Origin: CAYFUR01 sp964346275 | Lineage (GTDB): Bacteria; Sumerlaeota; Sumerlaeia; SLMS01 | NCBI GenBank assembly: GCA_964346275.1 | Contig: CAYFUR010000005.1 | Span: 3,401 to 67,400 of the forward strand | Reading direction: 5' to 3' | Length of the DNA: 64,000 nt | Shown: positions 28,101 through 35,724 of the stretch, in pieces | Position numbering within the stretch: position 1 is the first letter of the stretch | Layout: each line of letters starts with the position of its first letter | The notes under the pieces: model-generated | Databases searched by the model: none | The model's input: only the letters and a program-made list of their open reading frames with translations | Told to the model about the DNA's origin: nothing | Program-made: the position numbers and the translations under genes

Positions 28101-28812
28101 GGAGACTCCGCCCCTCCACCTCAAGAGCAAGTCCTCCAAGGGTCGTATAGACTGGTTGCCCAACATTTTGAAACCCAGTGCGGCGAAAAAAAGTGGAACA
28201 GAACGAGGCCGGGCGGTGCACCGATTTCTGGCGCTTTGCGGCCTCGAGCGCCTCTCACGTGGCGAAGTGCGTTTAAGTGACGAGGTCGACCGGCTGCAGA
28301 AGGAAGGCTTGCTCACGGCGGAGTGGGCCGAGGCAATCGACCTGGAGGAAATCGCGTGGTTTCTGAATGGCGATCTCGGCAAGCGGGTGCGATCGAAGAT
28401 CGGCATCCTGCATCGCGAGCGTCCCTTCACCGTGCGCATCGCTACGAAGGAACTGGGAATTGCCGGAGAGGAGGGCTCGGTAATTCTTCAGGGTGTTGTG
28501 GATTTGCTGTTCGAGGAAGAAGATGGCTGGATTCTGATCGATTACAAAACGGATTACTGCGGGCCCGATGGAGGCAAGGCGGAGGAGCTGGCGAGGAGCT
28601 ATGAGCCGCAAATCCAGCTTTACCGCCTCGCAGTCGGGCGAGCACTTGGCGTCTCCGTGAAGGAAAGCTGGCTGGTGTTTCTCCAGGGCCGCCGGGCCAT
28701 TGCCTGCGAGGAAACGGCGGATCCGGCGGCTGCCTGGGCCCGCGTGGTGGAAGCGGGCGCCGTGATCTATACAGAACCGGAACGGCGGACAAATCAGAGC
28801 ATACAGATATAG
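25111..28812 (+). CDS. addA: ATP-dependent helicase/nuclease subunit A
   Basis: A 1233-residue UvrD-type helicase-nuclease partner of AddB. It begins FTDHQQRAIQ, the Q motif, followed by Walker A AGAGAGKT (22-29), IVTFSRAATTEMKSRL, the DEYQDVND Walker B and VVGDVKQSIYEFRQADP. Later helicase motifs are SIHKSKGMQFPIVV and LLYVALTRAQE. The C-terminal nuclease domain holds ILIDYKTDY and a GVVDLLFEE strand, the usual PD-(D/E)XK arrangement. Start 25111 overlaps the addB stop. The pair should load RecA after recognising Chi-like sites; no Chi sequence is known for this lineage. Confidence 0.95.
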   Translation: MKFTDHQQRAIQVNDRDLILSAGAGAGKTAVLIEKVYHLLSSGEEPCSLDELLIVTFSRAATTEMKSRLAQRLRGALQEESLRPDLQRHLEEQLYNLPRAPISTIHSFCLTVIGAFPEEAEIAPGFDMMSEEEARLYHRDFYETKLEETLEREDATGKAFRALMEQLDPVRARGQLLGYLLDFHNFLQGIPRHEEFAEKCRAMPSAPEGENHPANSLIRQYLLEKAAEARSVLACALSFPQDQLNRRYADVYTVFKEIDRTLERFSESRDPDGELAGAAEKMKPPRLSSKGNKDDGELDDRFEAYRKKANDAVKATGALFERFAPEYRKADLASAAGLVNALVDEVILSWEPELFRQHCELRRLTFAHLEKIALKILLSPEGEATDAARILRQQYRHILVDEYQDVNDVQESILTAIARPPGTGRGGNLFVVGDVKQSIYEFRQADPTLFLDRYTRSPDFVPRLDPGEGARLSLPENFRSHDALLREFNQLFFRLLQKDTIGLDYTGSQQFTPGTRPENPDRRAAGLEFHVLPKEVSSQDNQDEEEEDSEEREARYTAEMIQRLGPPWRDICVLLRSKTSVPALLEALSVAGVPAYCDARIGFLSAVEVLEFQALLKAIYNPFDELALLAALRGPAGRWSEEELLELRLVDRRGLLINNLRAVARDSNSPIADRSARFLESLEHWQHESRRRSMADFFSLLYNELHLLESASVRPGGDQRKLNLLHLQRQAREFDRFHYKGLGKFLQFLEDLIANDQDISPPSPLPEDADVVQIMSIHKSKGMQFPIVVCPFLGREFNPAGLNRPFLFDRRHGIAPKFRDVKEPGENPVLYDVFRHLQKNRERGEDLRLLYVALTRAQEAAYLVGSTKAPAATFLEHQNRITAGRPSAVDVLSAKCFLDWVLGHAASRLPVVTEKEDGLEAKDGLAAFRLYETAPPPEQQDQEGDDKRRKPSAEELAPYHAASERIEALWTQEEAAQVRAKISVSEAKRAYDALRDAETPPLHLKSKSSKGRIDWLPNILKPSAAKKSGTERGRAVHRFLALCGLERLSRGEVRLSDEVDRLQKEGLLTAEWAEAIDLEEIAWFLNGDLGKRVRSKIGILHRERPFTVRIATKELGIAGEEGSVILQGVVDLLFEEEDGWILIDYKTDYCGPDGGKAEELARSYEPQIQLYRLAVGRALGVSVKESWLVFLQGRRAIACEETADPAAAWARVVEAGAVIYTEPERRTNQSIQI

Positions 28813-28861
28813 ACAGGCTGCTTGGGCCCCGATGCGCTTTCACAAAAAAGGGCGAGGCGGA

Positions 28862-31285
28862 TTAACTCCTCAGCGTCGCTCCCGTGGTTTTTTCCAGGGA
28901 GTCGAGCACTTGCTGGTGCCGCTCGTTGACTTCCTCTTCTTTCAGCGTGCGATCCGGCGCGCGATAGGTGAGCGAGAAAGCGAGGGACTTTTTCCCCTTC
29001 TCCACATGTTCGCCCTCGTAAACGTCGAATACCTTGACCGAGGTGAGCAATTCTCCGCCGGCCTTCTTGATAGTGCGTTCCAGTTCGAGCGACCGCACGG
29101 GCTTGTCCACCACCAGGGCGATGTCGCGCGTGACGGCGGGATAGCGCGGAATTTCCGTGTATTGCGGGGCCTTGTCGGCGCTGACAATGGGCCCGGCGAG
29201 GGGAATCTCGAAGTAATACACGGGCTTTTTGATATCCAATTCGCCCAGGAGGGCCGGATGCACTTCCCCATAGAGCGCCACGGGATGGCCTTTGACGAGG
29301 AACCGCGCGCCGCGGCCGGGATGGAGAAAGCTCGCGTCGGAAGCGGGCTCGACCACGAGCTTCTGGAGCCCCACGGCGTTCAGCAGATACTGGACATGGC
29401 CCTTGAGCGTAAAGAAATCATGAGGCACTTCGCCTGTTTTCCAGTTGCGATGGGCGCCGCCGAGCACCCCGGCGAGGTAGGGGACTTCGTCGGCGGGCGG
29501 GTTGAGTTCGCGCTCCTCGCGCTCTTCCGGCTCTTCCGATTCAAACGCGTAAGTGTGGCCCGCCTCGAAGAGCATGATGTCGTCCACGCCGCGGTTCAGG
29601 TTATAGATCGTGTTTTGCAAGAGCGTGGGAAGCATGCTTCGGCGCATGACTGATTGCTCGGCCACGATGGGATTCTGCACGCCAACCTGGCGCTTGTCCT
29701 CCGCGCCGACCAAGGCATTCTGCTCGGGGCTGGTGAAGCTGTAATTCACCGCCTGGTAATAACCGAGAGCGGCGGCGGCATCCTCGAGTTTTTCGCGCAG
29801 GGCGTCCACCGGTTCCAATGGGTGATAGTTCGCCGGCAAGGCGAGGGCGGATTCCGGCACACGGTCGTAGCCGATGATCCGGGCGATTTCTTCGATAATA
29901 TCCGCTTCGATACTGACATCGACGCGGTGCGAGGGCACCTCGACGAGCATTTCCTCGCGATCGGCGCGCTGGATGCCAAATCCCAGGGCGGTGAGGACGT
30001 TCGTGATTTCGCGGCCGGTCAGCTTCATGCCGAGGGCGTTGTTCACGTCGGCGATGCGGATCAGAATGGGATCGACTTCGGGAAGCTTGCCCATGACGTC
30101 GATGATGCCCTTGGTCACGCGGCCGCCGGCGAGCTGGGCCACGAGTTGGGCGCAGCGATTGAGCGCCGCCCCGATTTTGCGGGCATCCGTGCCTCGCTCG
30201 AAGCGATAGCTCGAGTCCGTGGATTTATCCAGCCGCTTGCTGGTTTTGCGAATGGTCTGGGGGCGGAAGTAGGCGGACTCGATCAGGATGTCTTTCGTGC
30301 CCTCGTTGATTTCCGAGTTGGCGCCGCCCATGACACCAGCCAGGGCGACGGGCTTTTGCGCGTCGCAGATCAGCAGGTCCTCGGAAACGAGATCATGGGT
30401 TTCCTCGTCCAGCGTCTGGATCTTCTCGCCGGGCTTGGGATTGCGCACGATAATGTGCTGGCCCGAGAGGCGATGCAGGTCGAAGGCATGGAGCGGGTGC
30501 CCCATCTCGAGGAGTACGTAGTTGGTGATATCGACGATATTGTTGATGGGGCGCAGGCCGGCGCTTTGGAGCACGGTCTGCATCCAAGGGGGCGAGGGCT
30601 TGATTTCAACGTCTTTCACGACGCGGGCCGTATAGCGCGGGCAGTCGGTTTTATTCTCGACCGTTACCCGGGCGACGGATTCCGTGCGCACCTCGGATTC
30701 GGGGACACTGAGCACCGGCATCCTGAGGCTGGTCTTGGCTCCCTCGACCATGGCGGGAATCTTGGCGGCGAGGTCGCGGGCGATCCCGATCATGGAAAGG
30801 GCGTCCGGGCGGTTGGGCGTGATGGCGATTTCCACGATCGCATCCCAGGGCTCGCCCACGGGGGCGTCATCGGGCAGGATCCAGATGCCCAATGCGTCGT
30901 CGCTGACGCCGAGTTCCTTCGGGCTGCAGAGCATGCCCTGGCCTTCGATCCCTTTGATTTTTCGCGGCTTGAGGACAAAGCCATCGGGGAAAGTAAATCC
31001 AAACTTCGAGACAGGGATTTTCTGTCCAGGCTCAATGTTCCAGGCGCCACAGACGATTTTGAGCGGCTCCGGCTCGTCCGCCTTGATGGTGGTCAGACGG
31101 ATTTTGTCCGCCCCTTCAATGGGATCGATCTGGAGAATTTCGCCAACGACCAAGAGGCCGGAGATCATGCCGAGATCGACGACTTCCTCGACTTCGAGGC
31201 CGGCCTGGGTCAGGGCGTCGATGAGCTTGGGAACGGGCACATCAGTCTCGAGATACTGCTTCAGCCAACGGACAGAAAAACGCAT
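28862..31285 (-). CDS. pheT: Phenylalanyl-tRNA synthetase beta subunit
   Basis: An 807-residue subunit of the alpha2-beta2 enzyme that charges tRNA-Phe. The N-terminus MRFSVRWLKQYLETDVP is typical, followed by a tRNA-binding (EMAP-like) domain with FGFTFPDGFVLKPRKIKGI, the B3/B4 editing region (LLEMGHPLHAFD, GVMGGANSEI), the B5 domain and a C-terminal anticodon-binding FDX-ACB domain (YPAVTRDIALVVD). The start was chosen at 31285; the ORF extends upstream without family similarity. pheS, normally just upstream, is not in this window. No T-box or Phe leader peptide was found in the 240 nt before the gene. Confidence 0.95.
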   Translation of the reverse strand: MRFSVRWLKQYLETDVPVPKLIDALTQAGLEVEEVVDLGMISGLLVVGEILQIDPIEGADKIRLTTIKADEPEPLKIVCGAWNIEPGQKIPVSKFGFTFPDGFVLKPRKIKGIEGQGMLCSPKELGVSDDALGIWILPDDAPVGEPWDAIVEIAITPNRPDALSMIGIARDLAAKIPAMVEGAKTSLRMPVLSVPESEVRTESVARVTVENKTDCPRYTARVVKDVEIKPSPPWMQTVLQSAGLRPINNIVDITNYVLLEMGHPLHAFDLHRLSGQHIIVRNPKPGEKIQTLDEETHDLVSEDLLICDAQKPVALAGVMGGANSEINEGTKDILIESAYFRPQTIRKTSKRLDKSTDSSYRFERGTDARKIGAALNRCAQLVAQLAGGRVTKGIIDVMGKLPEVDPILIRIADVNNALGMKLTGREITNVLTALGFGIQRADREEMLVEVPSHRVDVSIEADIIEEIARIIGYDRVPESALALPANYHPLEPVDALREKLEDAAAALGYYQAVNYSFTSPEQNALVGAEDKRQVGVQNPIVAEQSVMRRSMLPTLLQNTIYNLNRGVDDIMLFEAGHTYAFESEEPEEREERELNPPADEVPYLAGVLGGAHRNWKTGEVPHDFFTLKGHVQYLLNAVGLQKLVVEPASDASFLHPGRGARFLVKGHPVALYGEVHPALLGELDIKKPVYYFEIPLAGPIVSADKAPQYTEIPRYPAVTRDIALVVDKPVRSLELERTIKKAGGELLTSVKVFDVYEGEHVEKGKKSLAFSLTYRAPDRTLKEEEVNERHQQVLDSLEKTTGATLRS

Positions 31286-31463
31286 CGTGGACCAGGATCC
31301 TGTCTGGAGGGAGTGGCGCGTGGCCTTCCGAGCCACCGCGAGGGAAGCATTCGGTGAGAAAAGGGCCGGGACGGTCAACGGGGTTTTTGCCGGGGCGGCC
31401 GAGCCAGTCCGAGAGGCTCCCTCAACTTCCAGCCCGTAGGAACTGTCGGATGGGAGAATAAAA

Positions 31464-31495
31464 GACCGGGGGGACATTAATATGCCCCCCAGGTC
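31464..31495 (-). terminator. Terminator of the YHS protein gene
   Basis: GACCGGGGGG and CCCCCCAGGTC form a strong stem closed by an AT-rich loop with CAT/ATG pairing. On the minus strand it runs into CTTTTATT. It lies just past the stop codon of the YHS gene and before pheT. Confidence 0.75.
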
Positions 31496-31527
31496 TCCTG
31501 CTCGATCGCCTTTTCGTCTCCGGCGGT

Positions 31528-32391
31528 TTACATGACCGTCGGCTTGTCGTTTTTGATTTCCTTCCAGTTCTCGTTGGCCTTCTCGATGTGGCCGGGGATG
31601 TCCTTGATCCAGCGGTCCTGGATTTCCGTGTTCAGATTGAAGTAGAGTTTGCCGTCGACGATGCGATAGATTTCCGGATCACCGGCGACCTTCATTCCCT
31701 TGGCGGCGCCGAAGGCGCAGTAACCATTGTAAGCGGGAAGATACTTCTCCGGGTTGGCTTCGAATGTCTTCTGATTCTCTTCCGAAGCGAAGAGATAAGT
31801 CGCGCCGTTGTGCTCGGCGGCGTTGAAGCCATTTCCTTCAAGCGGTTCCTCATTCTCGAAAAAGGAAACCAGGTCATAGCCCTGTGCGGCGGGAGCGCTG
31901 AAATTGCTCTGGTCCATGCCCTTCCAGTTTTCGTTGGCGGTCTGGATATGCTGGGCAGGCGCTTCGAGCCACTTCTCCTGAATACGCGGGGCGACGTTCA
32001 GATACAGCTTTCCGTCGCGGACGCGCCAGACTTCCGGATCGCCGCTGAGCTGCATGCCCTTGACCACTCCGAAGGCGCAGAAACCGTTGTAGGCGGGGAC
32101 GTATTTCTCTGGGTCCGCTTCGAAGGTCTGTTTGTTGTCCTGCGAGGCAAACAGATAAACCTGGCCGTCGTGAATCGTGCTGTAGTTGCCGACTCCCTCG
32201 ATGGGCTTCTTGTTTTCATGATAGGAAACAGCATCATAGCCTTGCAGGGCATATTCCGCGATGGCGGGATTGCCGGCCTGGGCAACAGAAGAGAGGGTGA
32301 GGGTGAAGAAGGCGGCTCCGGCCAAGGTGTATGCGGCGCCTCGGACCGTATTCCGGGATACGTTCTGGAGGCAGTTCAGTGTGCGTTTCAT
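31528..32391 (-). CDS. Exported protein with two tandem YHS domains
   Basis: A 287-residue protein. The first 40 residues form a signal peptide (TLAGAAFFTLTLSSVAQA). The rest is two copies of one unit: ALQGYDAVSYHENKKPIEG...PAYNGFCAFGVVKGMQLSGD and AQGYDLVSFFENEEPLEG...PAYNGYCAFGAAKGMKVAGD. Each ends in a helix with ANENWK. The unit is the YHS family, small domains often with metal (copper or iron) links; each repeat keeps one Cys in NG-[FY]-CAFG. It probably acts in the periplasm; the partner is unknown. AAGGAG is 9 nt before the ATG at 32391. A nearer in-frame ATG at 32400 abuts the ribosome-binding site and was rejected. Confidence 0.85.
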   Translation of the reverse strand: MKRTLNCLQNVSRNTVRGAAYTLAGAAFFTLTLSSVAQAGNPAIAEYALQGYDAVSYHENKKPIEGVGNYSTIHDGQVYLFASQDNKQTFEADPEKYVPAYNGFCAFGVVKGMQLSGDPEVWRVRDGKLYLNVAPRIQEKWLEAPAQHIQTANENWKGMDQSNFSAPAAQGYDLVSFFENEEPLEGNGFNAAEHNGATYLFASEENQKTFEANPEKYLPAYNGYCAFGAAKGMKVAGDPEIYRIVDGKLYFNLNTEIQDRWIKDIPGHIEKANENWKEIKNDKPTVM

Positions 32392-32958
32392 GATCAACAT
32401 CTCCTTTTGATTTTTGTCGTAACGGGGATTTCGTAAATCCGTGAAAAGAGGAGGGTGCGAACGGTATTCCGAAGGAGCGCCGACAAGGGGTATGGAGGCT
32501 TCTCGATGTAAATATTCCACACTTTGAAACAGATAGACAGCCGCCTCGGAACCGGTGTTCTCTGCTCGCCGGGAGCTTGTGAATGGTTCATAAGAGGGGC
32601 CTTAGCGTATCGCAAGAGGCTGGTTTCTCGCTTCTGGCAAATGGTCTTGAGAGATGAATGCAGGCCGGGCAAAGCCGAGGGGCTTCCCGGGTCCCGTCGG
32701 GGTTCCGATCATGCCGAGACATTTCTTCACAAGAAACCTGGCTGATGAAAGGGGCGGGGAATGACGGACTGGCGCACTCATGTGCCCGCTTTGCCGAAGT
32801 TTTCGCTTCTCCGGCGGCATCGCGGCGCTGCCGCGGCAAAAAGACGCATTGCCGCCAGGGCGGGGGAATCTCTCCTTGCCGCTAAGGGGTTTGAACCCAT
32901 GATGGGGGCAAGCTCGGGCGGCCTGGGGAAGGCGGCCCGCGGGGGAAACGGCTGGTCG
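32392..32958. other. Intergenic region between divergent YHS and uppS genes
   Basis: 567 nt without a supported gene. The left part carries the YHS ribosome-binding site and presumably its promoter; the uppS operon promoter should lie to the right. Several ORFs cross it but show no family resemblance or start signals. A T-arm-like string near 32890 was tested as a tRNA and rejected. The uppS frame is open upstream, but its conserved part starts well inside. Confidence 0.45.
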
Positions 32959-33753
32959 ATGAAAGCAACGAAAGAAAAGAAGCCGCATCCGATACTGCGC
33001 GAGCCTTACACGCCGCAGGAGCGCGAATTGTTTGATGCGCTGGACCTGAAGAGGCTGCCGCGCCATGTCGCCATGATTATGGACGGCAACGGGCGATGGG
33101 CCAAGCGGCATGGCTATAAAGCGCGGATCTTTGGCCACCGGGCCGGTATCGACTCGGTGCGCACGGCGACCCAGACGGCGGCGGCGCTGAGGCTGGACGC
33201 GCTGACGTTGTATGCCTTCAGCAAGGAAAACTGGTCGCGCCCCGCCTCGGAAGTGAACGCGCTGATGGATTTACTTGAGCGGTTCCTGGTCGAGGAAGTC
33301 CCCGAGTTAATGGAGAACAATGTTCGCCTGGTCGCCTCGGGCGATACGGAGGACTTGAGGAAAAAGACACAGCAAGTCCTGGCGGAAACAATGAAGAAAA
33401 CCGGGGGAAACACGGGACTGGTCCTGAATCTGGCTCTGAGTTACGGCGGGCGATGGGAAATCACCCAGGGCGTGCGGCGGGCCATGGAGCTGGCGCGGGC
33501 GGGCGAACTTTCCAGCGAGGAGATGACTCCGGAGATGTTTTCCTCGCTGCTCTACCACCCCGAGCTGGGGGATCCGGACCTGGTGATCCGGACTTCGGGC
33601 GAGGTGCGGGTTTCGAATTTTCTCCTCTGGCAGATCGCCTATGCGGAGTTTGTCATTCTGGAAGACTTCTGGCCGGATTTCCGCCGGCCTCATTTCCTGC
33701 GGGCCCTGCTTTCCTATCAACGGCGGGACCGGCGCTTTGGCGGAGTGCGCTAA
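32959..33753 (+). CDS. uppS: Undecaprenyl diphosphate synthase (isoprenyl transferase)
   Basis: A 264-residue cis-prenyltransferase that makes the C55 lipid carrier for peptidoglycan and surface glycans. The P-loop-like MIMDGNGRWAKRHG holds the catalytic Asp42, followed by RIFGHRAG, the ALTLYAFSKENWSRP region and the C-terminal DLVIRTSGEVRVSNFLLWQ with YAEFVILEDFWPDF. The ATG at 32959 has only a weak GGGGGAAACGG upstream; earlier in-frame starts give an unrelated tail. cdsA begins 3 nt after the stop, giving an envelope-lipid operon. Confidence 0.95.
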   Translation: MKATKEKKPHPILREPYTPQERELFDALDLKRLPRHVAMIMDGNGRWAKRHGYKARIFGHRAGIDSVRTATQTAAALRLDALTLYAFSKENWSRPASEVNALMDLLERFLVEEVPELMENNVRLVASGDTEDLRKKTQQVLAETMKKTGGNTGLVLNLALSYGGRWEITQGVRRAMELARAGELSSEEMTPEMFSSLLYHPELGDPDLVIRTSGEVRVSNFLLWQIAYAEFVILEDFWPDFRRPHFLRALLSYQRRDRRFGGVR

Positions 33754-33756
33754 TCG

Positions 33757-34587
33757 ATGATGATGCGGCGCGTGATTTCGGCCGTGGTGCTGCTCGGCGT
33801 GATTTTCCTCGGCTTTACTTTTCCAAACCTGGAATGGATCGTCGTGATCGCGACGATTGCCATCGCGCTGCTTTGCACGCTGGAAATCTCCCGCATGATG
33901 AAGCGCAAGGGCCTGCGGGTTTATCGCCGCATCGCCAGCATTGGCGTTATGGCTCTGATGATCGAGGCGATCCTGTCGGGCATGGCTTTCTCCGGTCATG
34001 TGTTTGGTGTCGCTGTTTGCCTCGCCTGGCTGCTGCGGATGACATCGCGGGTGCGGGGCGCCTGGGGTGACGTTTCGGCCACATGCTTCACGCTGGCATA
34101 CGTCGGCTTGCCCATGGCGGCGCTGATGAAGGTTTTTCACGGCGGGCCCGAAGCGAAGGCCTGGCTGCTCCTCATGCTCGCCATCGTCTGGACCACCGAT
34201 ACGTTTGCGCTTTTTAGCGGCAAATTGTTCGGCAAGACAAAGCTCTGGCCGACGATCAGTCCGGGAAAAACCTGGGAAGGGTCCATCGGGGGCGTTTTCG
34301 GTGCTCTGCTCCTGATCGTCGTCACGCGGTTTTTCTTTTCCCACAACTTTCCCGGGGTCACCAATATCGAGTTCGTTGCCTTTGCGCTGCTCTTTTCACC
34401 GCTCTCCCAACTCGGCGACCTGGCCGAGTCCCTGCTCAAGCGCGACGTTGGTGTGAAGGACAGCGGTTCCCAGTTGACCGGGCACGGCGGCTTCCTTGAC
34501 TTGATGGATGCCGCGCTTTTCTGCGCCATTCCGCTGCTGATTTACCTGGAGCTGATTCACCCGGGCATCCTGCCCCCCAGATTCTGA
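33757..34587 (+). CDS. cdsA: Phosphatidate cytidylyltransferase
   Basis: A 276-residue polytopic inner-membrane enzyme that makes CDP-diacylglycerol from phosphatidate and CTP, the entry point to phospholipids. The C-terminal signature is present: SPGKTWEGSIGGVFGALLLIV, then SPLSQLGDLAESLLKRDVGVKDSG and GHGGFLDLMDA. About eight hydrophobic segments are visible. It follows uppS by 3 nt and precedes the flippase-like gene by 12 nt, the classic uppS-cdsA arrangement. Confidence 0.95.
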   Translation: MMMRRVISAVVLLGVIFLGFTFPNLEWIVVIATIAIALLCTLEISRMMKRKGLRVYRRIASIGVMALMIEAILSGMAFSGHVFGVAVCLAWLLRMTSRVRGAWGDVSATCFTLAYVGLPMAALMKVFHGGPEAKAWLLLMLAIVWTTDTFALFSGKLFGKTKLWPTISPGKTWEGSIGGVFGALLLIVVTRFFFSHNFPGVTNIEFVAFALLFSPLSQLGDLAESLLKRDVGVKDSGSQLTGHGGFLDLMDAALFCAIPLLIYLELIHPGILPPRF

Positions 34588-34599
34588 TCCGGATCGTTC

Positions 34600-35712
34600 A
34601 TGAAGAAAAAACAACTCCAACTGATTATCGGGACTCTCGTCAGCCTCTTCTTCATCTGGTTCGCCTTCTATGCGGGCGGCGTCACCTTTGCGGAAATCTG
34701 GGATGCGCTGACGACGACGAACTGGTTCTACGCCGTGCCATTCATGGCCATCACCATGGCGAGCTTCTACTGGCGGGCGATTCGCTGGAAAATCCTGGTG
34801 GACCCGGTGAAGCAGGTGCCCTCGCACCGCCTGTTCGGGCCGCTCATGGCGGGGTTCGCCTTCAACAATATCATCCCTGCGCGGCTCGGCGAATTCGTCC
34901 GGCCCGTGGCGCTGCTGAAGCAGGAAAAAGTGCCTCTGAGCGCGGGGCTTTCCACGGTTCTGGTCGAGCGCCTGGTAGATGTCCTGACGCTCCTTTTCTT
35001 TCTCATCCTCACGCCCTATTACGTGGATTTCAGCGAAGAGATTGCCCGGACTTTTAAAGTGGGAGAACGGACGATCACGTTGGACAAGGCCTTCATCGAG
35101 GACCAGCTTCTGCCGAAGCTTTCGATCCTCGCCCTCGTGCTCATGGCGGGAATCGTGTCGTTCCTGATCCGGCCCATCGAACGTCTATACGTTCGCATCC
35201 TGCAGAACATTCCGTTCATTCCCGACAAGCTGCGCCATAAGCTGGTGGGATTCCTGGAGACCTTCTGCCATGGATTCGACAGCTTGCGCAGCCCGAAGGC
35301 AATTGTCGTGATTGCCCTGCATTCCCTGGGAATCTGGCTCGCCCTGGCATTTTCGTTCCAATTGATGAGCTGGGGTTTCGAGCGCGTGGATCTGACCTTT
35401 GCCCAGGGCATCGCCTTTCTTGTAGTCACGTGCGTGGTAATTTCCCTGCCCTCCTCTCCCGGGTATTTCGGGCTCTATGAATTTGGCGGGCTGGTTGCCC
35501 TGCTGATGCTCGGAGTCGTGCCCGACACAAAGGCGGGATCCAGCGCGGCGTTCACCTATTCTCTGGTGGTTCACTTCCTCCAGTGGGCGCCAATCACCGT
35601 TTACGGCCTGATCGCGGCGGCGAAGCTCTCCCTCTCCGCGGCGGAAGCGGAAGCGGCGGCGGAAGAAGAGAAAGAGTCTGTCTATACAGCCGGGGACGTC
35701 AAAGCGGAATAA
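34600..35712 (+). CDS. Flippase-like/LPG-synthase-type membrane protein (UPF0104)
   Basis: A 370-residue protein with eight or so membrane helices, beginning KKKQLQLIIGTLVSLFFIWF. It has family features FYWRAIRWKILVDPV, FNNIIPARLGEFVRPVALL and SSPGYFGLYEFGG. It lacks the soluble lysyltransferase domain of MprF, so it is a stand-alone LPG_synthase_TM (YbhN-like) protein, of the group proposed to flip lipids or glycolipids. The last 30 residues are an acidic Glu/Ala tail. It sits in the uppS-cdsA operon, which supports a role with membrane lipids. Confidence 0.85.
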   Translation: MKKKQLQLIIGTLVSLFFIWFAFYAGGVTFAEIWDALTTTNWFYAVPFMAITMASFYWRAIRWKILVDPVKQVPSHRLFGPLMAGFAFNNIIPARLGEFVRPVALLKQEKVPLSAGLSTVLVERLVDVLTLLFFLILTPYYVDFSEEIARTFKVGERTITLDKAFIEDQLLPKLSILALVLMAGIVSFLIRPIERLYVRILQNIPFIPDKLRHKLVGFLETFCHGFDSLRSPKAIVVIALHSLGIWLALAFSFQLMSWGFERVDLTFAQGIAFLVVTCVVISLPSSPGYFGLYEFGGLVALLMLGVVPDTKAGSSAAFTYSLVVHFLQWAPITVYGLIAAAKLSLSAAEAEAAAEEEKESVYTAGDVKAE

Positions 35713-35724
35713 CCAGGAGATTTC

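Noticed and set aside
31286..31463. T-box or Phe leader upstream of pheT
   Set aside because: No T-box core sequence and no Phe-rich short ORF was seen.
32880..32910. T-arm-like string (GGGTTCAAACCC on the minus strand) suggesting a tRNA
   Set aside because: No matching acceptor strand, D-arm or anticodon arm is found at the correct distance, and the stem has mismatches.
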